Shown one piece after another: positions 17,382 through 25,843 of a DNA stretch of 64,000 nucleotides. The translations under genes and the position numbers were made by a program. The stretch is from the NCBI RefSeq assembly GCF_004151275.2, contig NZ_CP130821.1, forward strand, positions 1,612,001 to 1,676,000, written 5' to 3'. The notes below the pieces were generated by a model. That model was not told the DNA's origin, did no database searches, and worked only from the letters and a program-made list of their open reading frames with translations. Origin of the DNA: Flavobacterium dauae. GTDB taxonomy: Bacteria > Bacteroidota > Bacteroidia > Flavobacteriales > Flavobacteriaceae. Position 1 is the first letter of the stretch. The number at the start of each line of letters is the position of its first letter.

Positions 17382-18401
17382 TTATCTAAACGTTTTAATC
17401 AACAATTCTTTTAACAAATCATCATGGGTTAACGTACCGTTTACACCTTTTCCTTTTAAATCAATTTCACGAATTACAGCAATATTCTGGCTTACTTTTT
17501 TCATAGGATAAACCTTAGCTGCTATTTGGTAATCTTTTAATCCATAAGGACTTATACCTAATTGTTTGGCAATATCGGCAGGATTTACACCCGTATTTTT
17601 ATAAACAATTCCGTGGTATTGTAAAAGCCGGGCAAAAAAATTATAAAACAAAGCGGTGGTAACTACCAATGGATTGTTTTTTGTATTCAATGCAAAATAT
17701 TTGGCAATAGTAAAAGCCTTGGCTTCGTTTTTATTTGCTACTGCATTAATCAATTCAAAATTGTTGTATTCTTTGCTGATACCAATATTTTCTTCAACCA
17801 AATCGGCAGTGATTAACCGGTCATTTTTTAAAACAATTTTTAATTTAGAAATTTCGTTGGCAATTTTACTTAAATCGTTTCCTAAAAATTCTACCAACAT
17901 AGCCGATGCTTTAGGCTCGATCTCTAAATTTTCATCGGCAACAAAACTTTTCAACCAACCTTCTATTTGATAATCTTTTAATTTGTTGCTTTCAAAAACT
18001 TCTGCAAATTCTGATTTTGAAAGCGTTTTGTACAATTCTTTTCGTTTGTCTAATGTTTTGTATTTATAACAAAATACCAGAATTGTTGATGGTTGAACAG
18101 ATTTAAAGTACGTTGAAAACTGTTCAATGGTTTTAACCAAATCTTGTGCTTCTTTTACCACAACCAGCATTTTATCGCCCATAAACGGATATTGGCGTCC
18201 CTGCGATATAATGTCGTTAATAGAACTATCTTTACCGTAAATAACCATTTGGTTAAACGATTTTTCTTCTTCGGGAATTGCGTTTTCAGTAATATAATCG
18301 CATAAAACATCAATAAAATAAGGCTCATCGCCCATTAAAAAATATACCGGTTTGTAGCCTTCTTTTTTTATTGAAGTGAGTATTTTTTTGAGTTCATTCA
18401 T
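17382..18401 (-). CDS. holA: DNA polymerase III delta subunit
   Basis: A 339-aa clamp-loader subunit that opens the beta clamp. The N-terminal AAA+-like domain has YKPVYFLMGDEPYFIDVLCDYI. The middle has NDLSKIANEISKLKIVLK and the C-terminal collar has NNPLVVTTALFYNFFARLLQYHG. Length fits Bacteroidota HolA. It is divergent from the HsdR_N-type gene, an arrangement I recall as common in Flavobacteriia. Confidence 0.9.
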   Translation of the reverse strand: MNELKKILTSIKKEGYKPVYFLMGDEPYFIDVLCDYITENAIPEEEKSFNQMVIYGKDSSINDIISQGRQYPFMGDKMLVVVKEAQDLVKTIEQFSTYFKSVQPSTILVFCYKYKTLDKRKELYKTLSKSEFAEVFESNKLKDYQIEGWLKSFVADENLEIEPKASAMLVEFLGNDLSKIANEISKLKIVLKNDRLITADLVEENIGISKEYNNFELINAVANKNEAKAFTIAKYFALNTKNNPLVVTTALFYNFFARLLQYHGIVYKNTGVNPADIAKQLGISPYGLKDYQIAAKVYPMKKVSQNIAVIREIDLKGKGVNGTLTHDDLLKELLIKTFR

Positions 18402-18442
18402 AAACTTTCGCAGATTTATAAAGATTTTTTAAAGAGAATGAA

Positions 18443-18450
18443 TAAATTTG
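18443..18450 (+). promoter_or_regulatory. Candidate -7 element close to the start codon
   Basis: TAAATTTG matches the TAnnTTTG consensus and ends only four bases before the ATG at 18455. If used, the mRNA would be leaderless or nearly so. No good TTG is seen at the -33 position, so support is partial. Confidence 0.35.
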
Positions 18451-18454
18451 CAAT

Positions 18455-18889
18455 ATGCACGATTTAAATTTTCCCAAGTTTCAATTCCGTTTCAAAAATA
18501 GTGAAAATAAACGGTTCATTTTTGATGAAATTAGGAAAAAATACGTTTTGCTTACGCCCGAAGAATGGGTTCGCCAACACGTAGTGCAGTTTTTAATTAA
18601 CGTAAAACAATACCCCAAATCATATATAAATGTTGAGAAAGTAGTAAAAATCAACAATATGAATAAACGTTACGACGTTGTTGTTTTTACACCAACAGGA
18701 GGTATTTTTTTATTGGTTGAATGTAAAGAACCTTTGGTTAAAATAACACAAACGGTTTTTGACCAGATTGCAAGATACAATAGCAGTTTAAATGCACAAT
18801 ATTTAATGGTAACTAACGGCATAAATCATTATTATTGCAAATTAGATTACACAAATCAAAAATATCGGTTTTTAGCCGATTTACCTTAA
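18455..18889 (+). CDS. Stand-alone type I restriction HsdR N-terminal (PD-(D/E)XK-like) domain protein
   Basis: A 144-aa protein consisting only of the HSDR_N_2-type nuclease-like domain. The core reads NKRYDVVVFTPTGGIFLLVECKEP, supplying the Asp and the E-x-K-like ECK of the PD-(D/E)XK fold, followed by a helix with TVFDQIARYNSSLNAQYLMVTNG. No helicase or methylase genes are nearby, so this is not a restriction system. It sits next to holA and may act in DNA repair or replication. That is inference from position. Confidence 0.75.
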   Translation: MHDLNFPKFQFRFKNSENKRFIFDEIRKKYVLLTPEEWVRQHVVQFLINVKQYPKSYINVEKVVKINNMNKRYDVVVFTPTGGIFLLVECKEPLVKITQTVFDQIARYNSSLNAQYLMVTNGINHYYCKLDYTNQKYRFLADLP

Positions 18890-18898
18890 AAAGATAAA

Positions 18899-19807
18899 AT
18901 GACTAAAAATTATATATACATAGGGCTTTTTATATCATCGGTTTTTATCTCGTGCAGAAAAGAAAACAGTGTGCTACCAAACAATGAAACAAACGATACC
19001 ATTACCGAAATTCAATATACAAACGATCCTGATTATGTACTGTCAAACAAAAATGCACAAGAATTAATTGTTCATTTAGAAAATGAGCAAAACGATTTAA
19101 AACGTAAATTAAAAAAGGCATCTCAAAAAAAGGCCGAAGCATTATATATTGATTATTACAAACGACTTACCACAATTGTTGACTCGTTAAATTTAGCCGA
19201 AATAAATACGTTAAATACTTATCACGAAATGGGTGCTTCAAAACACGATACCATTTTACGCAAAGAAAACACGTACAATAAATTAGGTTTATACTTTAGA
19301 AAAGTTGATTCTACAACTTACGATTTTAGAATTAAACCCGGATTTTTTTATAATTTATTCCACAATAAAACCTCTAAAGAATTTGAAGAATACCTGCGGT
19401 TAAGATACGTAGAACACAAACTTTTGTATGATTTACAAACAAAAAACGAGAAAATCACCTTAGAAAATCACCGGAATTTAATTATTAGCTGGGAAAAATT
19501 TATTACCACACATAAAAATTTTAAGTTTATAGATTACGCCAAAAAATCGTATTCAGACAATATGATGCTGTACTTATTTGGTACACCTGCCAAACCTACA
19601 TTTGAAATTTCGTCTAAAAAACTGTATGTTGAAAACGAACAAGAATATATTTCTTTTGTAAAGAAAAACCCCAAACTGATTTCGGTAGAAATCACCAAAG
19701 CGTTCTTAAAGCATTTTTATGTAAACGATAAAAATTTTACATCAGAAAAATTTTATATTGATTTAAAAGAGTTTACTAAAAAAGAAATTTCTGAACATAT
19801 TAAGTAA
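18899..19807 (+). CDS. Hypothetical lipoprotein, 302 aa
   Basis: Not recognised. It has a lipoprotein signal (IYIGLFISSVFISCRKENS, Cys near residue 19). A charged helical region follows (LENEQNDLKRKLKKASQKKAEALY), probably a coiled coil at residues 55-90. The C-terminal half is rich in Lys and Phe. It starts 9 bases after the preceding gene and its TAA stop overlaps the start codon of the glycosyltransferase, so the three are probably one operon. Confidence 0.6.
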   Translation: MTKNYIYIGLFISSVFISCRKENSVLPNNETNDTITEIQYTNDPDYVLSNKNAQELIVHLENEQNDLKRKLKKASQKKAEALYIDYYKRLTTIVDSLNLAEINTLNTYHEMGASKHDTILRKENTYNKLGLYFRKVDSTTYDFRIKPGFFYNLFHNKTSKEFEEYLRLRYVEHKLLYDLQTKNEKITLENHRNLIISWEKFITTHKNFKFIDYAKKSYSDNMMLYLFGTPAKPTFEISSKKLYVENEQEYISFVKKNPKLISVEITKAFLKHFYVNDKNFTSEKFYIDLKEFTKKEISEHIK

Positions 19808-20799
19808 TGAAAAAAATAGCCGTTGTTTTATTAAATTGGAACGGATTAGAACTTTTAAAACAATTTTTGCCTTTGGTAGAAAAATATTCTGCTGAAGCTG
19901 CAATTTATGTTGCCGATAACAATTCTACCGACCTTTCTAAACAATTTGTAGAAACACATTTTAAAAGTGTTCAATGGATACAGCTTCAAGAAAATTTTGG
20001 CTATGCAAAAGGCTATAACGAAGCATTAAAACAAGTAAACGAAGAAATTGTCTGTTTATTGAATACAGACGTTGAGGTAACCGAAAACTGGTTGCAATCT
20101 GTTTTAAATTTGTTTAATACAGATGATTCTATTGGAATTATACAACCTAAAATTCTTGATTACAAAAACAAAGATTATTATGAATACGCTGGTGCTGCTG
20201 GTGGTTTTATTGATAAATATGGATTTCCTTTTTGTCGGGGAAGAGTTTTTAACACCATAGAAAAAGATGAAAATCAATACGTTTCACAAGAAATTTTTTG
20301 GGCATCAGGAGCTTGTTTTTTTATCAGAAATAATGTTTTTAAACAATTAAATGGTTTTGATGAGCAGTTTTTTGCACACCAAGAAGAAATTGATCTTTGC
20401 TGGCGGGCATTTAATAAAAACATTACGGTTTATTACTGCAACGAAAGTACCGTTTATCACATTGGCGGTGCCACATTAAAACAATCGAACCCTAAAAAAA
20501 CATATTTAAATTTTAGGAATTCGCTGTTTATGCTTTATAAAAATCTACCTCAACAACATCGCTTCTCTATTATTTTTAAGCGATTGTGTTTAGATGGTTT
20601 AGCCGGAATGAAGTTTTTTTTTAATTTGCAACCTTTACATACTTTTGCCATTATAAAAGCACATTTTGCTTATTATAAAAATCTTTCTAAATTAAAACAT
20701 AAGCAAACAAATAATCCCAAAACAAATTATTTTTATACAGAAAATATTGTGTTTGATTATTTTTTAAAAGGAAAAAAATTTTTAGAGGTCATAAGATAA
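19807..20799 (+). CDS. Family 2 glycosyltransferase
   Basis: A 330-aa GT-A-fold transferase. Seen: IAVVLLNWNGLELL at the N-terminus, YVADNNSTD for nucleotide binding, VCLLNTDVEV carrying the DxD-like motif, and ASGACFFIRNNVF followed by FFAHQEEIDLCWRA, typical of the rhamnosyl/dTDP-sugar-like GT2 branch. It probably adds sugars to a surface polysaccharide. An IS1595-type element begins at 20784 inside the last codons, so the present C-terminus (LEVIR) is IS-encoded. Without the IS the frame would end KGKKFFNQL, so the catalytic part is intact. Confidence 0.88.
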   Translation: MKKIAVVLLNWNGLELLKQFLPLVEKYSAEAAIYVADNNSTDLSKQFVETHFKSVQWIQLQENFGYAKGYNEALKQVNEEIVCLLNTDVEVTENWLQSVLNLFNTDDSIGIIQPKILDYKNKDYYEYAGAAGGFIDKYGFPFCRGRVFNTIEKDENQYVSQEIFWASGACFFIRNNVFKQLNGFDEQFFAHQEEIDLCWRAFNKNITVYYCNESTVYHIGGATLKQSNPKKTYLNFRNSLFMLYKNLPQQHRFSIIFKRLCLDGLAGMKFFFNLQPLHTFAIIKAHFAYYKNLSKLKHKQTNNPKTNYFYTENIVFDYFLKGKKFLEVIR

Positions 20800-21738
20800 T
20801 TTCATATCTTTAAAGTGCTTAAAAAAGTGAGAAATATGGAAATTTTTAAAGGTCAAAATCTTCTGGAGTTTGCTGAACACTTCAAAACCGACCTAGATTG
20901 TGAAAAATATCTTGCACATTGGAAGTGGGAAAAAGGCTATTGTTGTCGCAAATGTGGTCATACAAAATATCAGATTAGAAAAGACTTTTCAAGAACCTGC
21001 AATATTTGTAGTGATACAGAAAGTCCAAGCTCGGGCACACTTTTTCACAGAGTTAAGTTCGGTTTAAGAAAGGCTTTTTTCATTTGTTTTGAGATGAGTA
21101 CCACAACAAAAGATTTATCTGCTTTGCAAATGTCTGTTCGTTATGGAGTTGCAGAAAATACAGCTCGTTTATTTATGCATAAGGTTCGTGAAGCTATGAA
21201 ATCTGATGAAAAAGACGGGATGAAAGGTCTGGTTCAGATTGATGAGTTTACCGTTGGAGGAAAGGAAAATGGAAAACAAGGAAGAAGTTATGCTACCAAA
21301 AAGAAGAAGGTTGTATGTGCTGTGGAGCTTACAGATGAAGGGAAAGTCAAACGTTTTTATGCGTTGAAAATCAAAGATTTTTCAGCCAAATCTCTACAAA
21401 CAATTTTCTATAAACACATAGATAGATCAGCCCAAATCGTTACAGATGATTGGAAAGGATATAGACCAATAAAAGATTTTAAGATTACGCAAATTCCAAG
21501 TAATAAGGGTAAAAATTTTCCGGTACTACACACCATGATTCATCAAGTGAAATCGTGGTTGAGAACAACCTATTCTTGGGTTTCGGATTCTAATATCAAT
21601 AGATATTTAAGTGAATTTTGTTTCAGAATAAATCGTTCTCAATCTAAGCAAACAATATTCAACAATCTTATTAAGAGAATGGTTAGTAGAAATCCAATTT
21701 CACAAGCCGATTTAGTATGTAATTAAGTTATGACCTCT
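20784..21738 (+). mobile_element. IS1595-family insertion sequence (955 bp)
   Basis: Terminal inverted repeats AGAGGTCATAA (20784-20794) and TTATGACCTCT (21728-21738) enclose one transposase gene. The 10-bp sequence AAAAATTTTT is present directly outside both ends (20774-20783 and 21739-21748). It is either the target duplication or an 8-bp duplication with extra matching bases. It inserted into the last codons of the glycosyltransferase gene. Confidence 0.9.
20836..21726 (+). CDS. IS1595-family (ISXO2-like) transposase
   Basis: A 296-aa transposase from the Met at 20836 (a longer frame begins at 20815). The N-terminal zinc ribbon has CRKCGHTKY and CNIC. The DDE-type ISXO2 domain begins with GLVQIDEFTVGGKENGKQGR, continues with VTDDWKGYRPI, and ends with LRTTYSWVSDSNINRYLSEFCFRINR. 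The gene looks intact and the element may be active. Confidence 0.9.
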   Translation: MEIFKGQNLLEFAEHFKTDLDCEKYLAHWKWEKGYCCRKCGHTKYQIRKDFSRTCNICSDTESPSSGTLFHRVKFGLRKAFFICFEMSTTTKDLSALQMSVRYGVAENTARLFMHKVREAMKSDEKDGMKGLVQIDEFTVGGKENGKQGRSYATKKKKVVCAVELTDEGKVKRFYALKIKDFSAKSLQTIFYKHIDRSAQIVTDDWKGYRPIKDFKITQIPSNKGKNFPVLHTMIHQVKSWLRTTYSWVSDSNINRYLSEFCFRINRSQSKQTIFNNLIKRMVSRNPISQADLVCN

Positions 21739-21755
21739 AAAAATTTTTTAATCAA

Positions 21756-22211
21756 TTATAAATTACCCTCTTTATTTAATCCATTATTATATAGTTCTAT
21801 AATTTTAAAAGATTTATAATCATCAAAAATTTCATAAAAATAAATTGGTTTACTTAATGTGTCAAAAAATTGCAGATGATATTGATTTCTGTAATCAGTA
21901 TATTCTTTTGAATCATTTAATTTAATATGAACTTTCGCTAAAAGTAACTCTTTGTTATATTTTTTCTCCTGTTTAATAAGAATTTTAGCTTCCTCTTCTG
22001 GTATGCTCAAAAAAAAGCTTCTTAAAGTGTCTTGTTTCTCAATATTTTCTAATAAAGTTTTCTTTTTATCATAGTTTTTGATCATGTAAATATTTGCATT
22101 GTATCTTTTATGTCCAATATAATAACCTTTTAATAAGACCATTTCATTAATCTCATTTTTATTTGAACATCCAAAAAATAAAAAAACAAATAATACAATT
22201 AATATCCTCAT
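21756..22211 (-). CDS. Hypothetical lipoprotein, 151 aa
   Basis: Not recognised. It has a lipoprotein signal (MRILIVLFVFLFFGCSNKN, lipobox FFGC). The mature part is Lys/Tyr/Asn-rich and ends LYNNGLNKEGNL. The IS1595 element ends 18 bases beyond its stop codon. Its start faces the left copy of the duplicated dnaK 3' end, so before the presumed integration it would have been the gene directly downstream of dnaK. Confidence 0.55.
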   Translation of the reverse strand: MRILIVLFVFLFFGCSNKNEINEMVLLKGYYIGHKRYNANIYMIKNYDKKKTLLENIEKQDTLRSFFLSIPEEEAKILIKQEKKYNKELLLAKVHIKLNDSKEYTDYRNQYHLQFFDTLSKPIYFYEIFDDYKSFKIIELYNNGLNKEGNL

Positions 22212-22239
22212 AAAACAGTTTTTAAATTCTAAATATAAT

Positions 22240-22304
22240 AAAAAACCTCAAACAATGTTTGAGGTTTTTGACACTTATGAAAAAATTAATTACTTCACTT
22301 CTTC
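22240..22304 (-). repeat. Left copy of a 65-bp direct repeat (duplicated dnaK 3' end); candidate att site
   Basis: Bases 22240-22304 are identical to 31691-31755. On the minus strand the sequence encodes the last four dnaK codons (EEVK) with the TAA stop, then the spacer and the dnaK terminator hairpin. Upstream of these codons nothing resembles dnaK, so this copy is a remnant. The pattern is the usual outcome of site-specific integration at a gene's 3' end. Confidence 0.8.
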
Positions 22305-22396
22305 AAAAATAACCATAATTGATTATCAAATATTTATATTATTATGGTACAAATACGATACAAAATAAAGATTATAACTTGATAATAAATATGCCG

Positions 22397-22452
22397 TTAT
22401 CGGCAAAAATATGATAGATTTTAAGTTTTAAATAATTGTTTTTTGCCGATAA
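22397..22452. repeat. Inverted repeat TTATCGGCAAAAA / TTTTTGCCGATAA
   Basis: Perfect 13-bp arms at 22397-22409 and 22440-22452 are separated by 30 bases, just downstream of the hipA fragment. Size and spacing suit a pair of operator half-sites for a dimeric HTH protein such as a HipB-type antitoxin, but no such gene remains here. Confidence 0.55.
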
Positions 22453-22467
22453 TAGTATGAAATACGA

Positions 22468-23064
22468 TCAATTTAATTCTTTTAATAATAATTGGTCGAT
22501 TGCATGTGTTTTTTTCTCATCAACTTGATACATTTCAGCATACATTTTCCAGTTTGCGACAACTTCTATACAGGAGTTAATAATTCCCTCAGGATTCCGA
22601 ATTGAATTTTGCTCTGCAATAGTCAACAAATCTTTTCTTGTAAAATCCTTTCGTTTGCCATTAATACTTAAATTATGCTGACTTACCCATTTACTATCAG
22701 ATCTGTAAGCAAAACAAACATCGTAAGCAGGTGCTAATTTCCAAATTCCCTCAGAGTTCATCAGAAATGAAAAATTCTTGGTATGATCGTCACAGTTTCT
22801 TGCAATCACATTAAATACCATACGTTTGAACATTTGTTCTGCTTCTGCATAAGTTAACCGAAGTTGACGCATAGTTTGAAAAATCTGCTCATAACTGTAG
22901 GATGTGATATTCGCAAAATCATAGTGTTGCAAGGCACATAATGTTTGACTGTGTAATTTTTGATTTCTTTTTATGCGATCAAAGCGTTTGGTCATAAAAT
23001 GAACCCGATTATTTTCTTCAATCAATCGTGATTCCATCATATCAATTCCAAAATCTGTTGCCAT
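22468..23064 (-). pseudogene. hipA: 5'-truncated hipA (HipA-like kinase, C-terminal domain only)
   Basis: A 198-aa frame matching only the C-terminal half of HipA serine/threonine kinases: MESRLIEENNRVHFMTKRFDR, HSQTLCALQHYDFAN, and the catalytic segment VFNVIARNCDDHTKNFSFLM followed by KLAPAYDVCFAY with the metal-binding DVC. Normal HipA is about 400-440 aa, so the N-terminal region with the nucleotide P-loop is missing. Its frame meets a stop four codons upstream of the Met at 23064 and overlaps the reductase gene by 23 bases, placing a rearrangement junction there. It is probably inactive as a kinase. Confidence 0.75.
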
Positions 23065-24127
23065 TAAATTCGATTACCACATCATGAGATTTTGGATATC
23101 CTACACAAGTAAGGACATATCCGTCTTTTATTTGTTTCTCTGTAAGCCCTTCGGTTGTTAGCATTTCTAAATTTCCAGATATGCACTTCCCTGCACAGCT
23201 TATACAATTTCCACTTTGACAGGAATAGGGCAAATCAATTCCCGATTCAAGCCCGGCAAATAAAATAGACTTACCCGGGGATACGTTTACTTTGTGTTCT
23301 TTTCCTTTAAAAAGTATTTTTATCTGATGTTCTTCTGATGCAGGATTTCCTTTTGTGACGGTATAGAAACTTTCTTTAAGAATCATCTCTTTAGAAAATC
23401 CTATTTCTATTATCGTTTTGGTTGCCATGTCCATCAGTCCTTGTGGACCACATAGGTAAAACAAAGAGCTTGTCTCTTTCGTAATTTGCAACTCGTTAAA
23501 AATAGTTTTTAGGTGTGTAGTGTTAATTCTGTGGGTATTTTTCTTTTTAAATAGTCTTGCAAAAAATCCTGTTTTTGGTTGATTGCTCTTCATTTCATCT
23601 CCCCAATAATGAACGATACGAAAGCGTGATGAATATTCGGAAGACCATTGTTCTAATTGGTCATAAAATATCGTAGCAGCCTGGTTAGCGTTCACGTAGA
23701 CTAAGGATACCCTAGAGGTTGAGTTCGCTATAAGCACTGACTTAACCATAGAAAATAAAGGTGTAATCCCGCTTCCACAGGCAATTAGCACGATATGGTT
23801 TGGAATGTTTCCGGGTTTCAAATTGAAATTTCCCATAGGTGGCAATACAATCATCGTATCTCCAGCTTTGAGATTATCATTAAGGTGGTTAGACATTTTT
23901 CCCCCTTTTACCCTTTTTACTGTTACAGATAAGTCTTTGTCGATATAAGATGAAGAGCAAAGCGAATAAGCTCGTCGTTCTTCCTTTCCGTCAATTTCGG
24001 CCATCAGAGTTAGGAATTGACCTGACAGATAATCAAATTGTTGCTCGGGCTGGGAGAAGTGTATTGTTATAGAATCCGCAGTTTCCTGTACAATCTCGTT
24101 AACATATAATATGGTTTTATCGCTCAT
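23042..24127 (-). CDS. PaaE-like ferredoxin-NAD(P)H oxidoreductase with C-terminal 2Fe-2S domain
   Basis: A 361-aa three-domain electron-transfer protein: an FAD-binding barrel with RAYSLCSS near residue 54, an NAD(P)-binding domain with IACGSGITP and FYLCGPQGLMD, and a plant-type ferredoxin domain near residues 275-350 with YSCQSGNCISCAGKC and a distal Cys (VLTC). It moves electrons from NAD(P)H to a partner oxygenase or membrane acceptor. The last residues (NGNRFWN) read into the hipA fragment, so the native end (near DVVIEF) was probably replaced at the junction. It lies in an accessory cluster with a quinone reductase and a DUF4405 protein. Confidence 0.87.
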   Translation of the reverse strand: MSDKTILYVNEIVQETADSITIHFSQPEQQFDYLSGQFLTLMAEIDGKEERRAYSLCSSSYIDKDLSVTVKRVKGGKMSNHLNDNLKAGDTMIVLPPMGNFNLKPGNIPNHIVLIACGSGITPLFSMVKSVLIANSTSRVSLVYVNANQAATIFYDQLEQWSSEYSSRFRIVHYWGDEMKSNQPKTGFFARLFKKKNTHRINTTHLKTIFNELQITKETSSLFYLCGPQGLMDMATKTIIEIGFSKEMILKESFYTVTKGNPASEEHQIKILFKGKEHKVNVSPGKSILFAGLESGIDLPYSCQSGNCISCAGKCISGNLEMLTTEGLTEKQIKDGYVLTCVGYPKSHDVVIEFNGNRFWN

Positions 24128-24170
24128 AGTTATTTTACTATTAAATCAATTATTTTTTAGAGATCAGTAC

Positions 24171-24575
24171 CTATCTTTGTTTATCAAACAGATTTAATCG
24201 CCTGCACCAGCTAAAGAAGCGTTTTAATTCATTTTGGTCTAACTTCTCAAAATGAAAAATTTTATGAGGAAATGGAATAGTATTAGAATAAACACCATTT
24301 ATTGAAAAAACAAGCATTAATTTGTTGCTTTTCTCTACCTTAAAATCTTTCTGAAACTTCTCTTGTTCACTTTCGAAAAATGATGCTGGCGAACAATCTC
24401 CATATATCAATAAAACTATCCAATCACAGCATTTCACAAATTCTTGATAATCAATTTTATTATTATAATTGTTGCTGATATATACTTCGTTTCCATTATT
24501 CCAGAAGAAGTCTGCAATGTCGTAAAGACATTCATCTACTTCTCGTTCTTTATTTTCTATTACTAAATATTTCAT
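24171..24575 (-). CDS. Hypothetical protein, 134 aa
   Basis: Not recognised. It is a soluble, acidic-aromatic protein with FFWNNGNEVYISNNYNNK and CCDWIVLLIYGDCSPASFF. The last segment looks like a strand-loop of a TIR/DUF4062-like Rossmannoid fold, but that is a weak impression. It has no signal peptide. It lies inside the accessory region between the reductase and the DUF4405 gene, on the same strand. Confidence 0.5.
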   Translation of the reverse strand: MKYLVIENKEREVDECLYDIADFFWNNGNEVYISNNYNNKIDYQEFVKCCDWIVLLIYGDCSPASFFESEQEKFQKDFKVEKSNKLMLVFSINGVYSNTIPFPHKIFHFEKLDQNELKRFFSWCRRLNLFDKQR

Positions 24576-24679
24576 TATTAAAATGCTCAGTTATGGTACC
24601 GGGTCTTAGTCGTTTAATAAATATTATCTGTTTTTTTTGTTGTGTGGGTATTTGGAAAGTAAAACGACAACAAATCCAT

Positions 24680-25156
24680 TCACTCCATAATCAAATCAAT
24701 TACTTTTTCTGGGTTAGAATTGTTGTTAATCCAAATGTCTTCTATTGTGGTAGCTTCTTCAATTGTTAATCCATTTTCTTTCAGTTTTTCAGATGCTTTT
24801 TCATAGTTGATATCTAACGCCCTAAAAGCATCATTGATAGGTGCTTTTACCATTTTATTGAAAATGATTAAGTCCACGGGAGGGGACATTCTTTCTGAGA
24901 TAATTAGTATAACAGATAGGACTAATACACCTAATAAAGCAGGAATAAAGACACCTTTTTTGAAATGTATTCTTAATGCTTTCCAATTGAGTATAATATG
25001 GAAAATGGCACATATAATGAAAAACATACCTAAAATTTCGTGTACAACTTCTGTATAGCCGTCAAACAAATGAAAAAGCATCAATAAGCCCGATAGTCCC
25101 ACGACAATAAAAACCAAGGAAATAAAGGGTGTAATATAGTTTCTGTTCAATTTCAT
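24680..25156 (-). CDS. DUF4405-type membrane protein
   Basis: A 158-aa protein with three predicted membrane helices: ITPFISLVFIVVGLSGLLML, EILGMFFIICAIFHIILNW and GVFIPALLGVLVLSVILII. Conserved His residues in the first two helices (LFHLFDG, VVHEILG, AIFHIILNW) fit a haem-b-binding cytochrome-like bundle, as expected for DUF4405. A soluble C-terminal domain follows (residues 95-158). It is 15 bases downstream of the quinone reductase gene, so the two are co-transcribed. A redox role at the inner membrane is inferred. Confidence 0.7.
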   Translation of the reverse strand: MKLNRNYITPFISLVFIVVGLSGLLMLFHLFDGYTEVVHEILGMFFIICAIFHIILNWKALRIHFKKGVFIPALLGVLVLSVILIISERMSPPVDLIIFNKMVKAPINDAFRALDINYEKASEKLKENGLTIEEATTIEDIWINNNSNPEKVIDLIME

Positions 25157-25171
25157 AATACCAAGTTTTGT

Positions 25172-25762
25172 TTAGTTAAATTTTGAAAACCTCTTTTCAA
25201 TATCAGTTAACCATTTTACCCTTTTTTCCTGACTGACTGACTTTACCATATTATAGCTAATCCACTTAAGATTTTTGTAACCCATAGTTTTGAAAACACT
25301 TTTTATCATTGCTCTCTTGATTAAGTTGCCAATAAGCAGGGAATACATTATCTTGGGTTTATTCATGGTTGTTATTACTGTCACACCTTTTAAGTTTTTT
25401 AAAAGTGGTACTAAACCAAAACCCCTTGGATGGTGGTCGTACACAACTCCTGGACTAAGAACTCTATCAACAAATCCTTTGGTCATTGCAGGCATTAAAT
25501 CCCACCAAATCGGGAAAATAAAAATCAGGTGGTCTGCTTTTTCCAGACGTTCATTATAGTCTATTACTTGTGAATCTACAGGTTTGTGATCCACAAATGC
25601 TTTCAAATCTGCCTTTGACATTACGGGATTAAATCCATCATTATCAAGATGCATAAGGTCTATCTCGTGATTTGCATCTTTAAGCCCTTTGGTCACGGAA
25701 TTTAAAATTGCGTTTCCAAAGCTTCCTTCATAGGGATGATTAAATACTATTATTACTTTCAT
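25172..25762 (-). CDS. NAD(P)H dehydrogenase (quinone), flavodoxin-like fold
   Basis: A 196-aa flavoprotein of the MdaB/KefF/NQO1 group that reduces quinones by two electrons. Seen: VIIVFNHPYEGSFGNAILNSV at the N-terminus, HLIFIFPIWWDLMPAMTKGFVDRVLSPG near residues 92-119, and a glycine-rich FMN-binding region. It pairs with the DUF4405 gene, and a decayed Crp/Fnr gene lies upstream in the same direction. That arrangement fits redox-stress control, but the regulator is broken. Confidence 0.85.
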   Translation of the reverse strand: MKVIIVFNHPYEGSFGNAILNSVTKGLKDANHEIDLMHLDNDGFNPVMSKADLKAFVDHKPVDSQVIDYNERLEKADHLIFIFPIWWDLMPAMTKGFVDRVLSPGVVYDHHPRGFGLVPLLKNLKGVTVITTMNKPKIMYSLLIGNLIKRAMIKSVFKTMGYKNLKWISYNMVKSVSQEKRVKWLTDIEKRFSKFN

Positions 25763-25843
25763 TTTTACTTTGCTTAATTTTATACTGCAAAGTTGAGAAG
25801 TAGCAAATAGTTGGGCGATAACAATTGTTAAGAAATGAACTTA

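Noticed and set aside
18455..18889. Type I restriction-modification locus
   Set aside because: Only the HsdR N-terminal-like domain is present; no helicase, HsdM or HsdS genes are in the window.
22397..23064. Functional HipBA toxin-antitoxin system
   Set aside because: HipA lacks its N-terminal half and there is no hipB gene; only a fragment remains.
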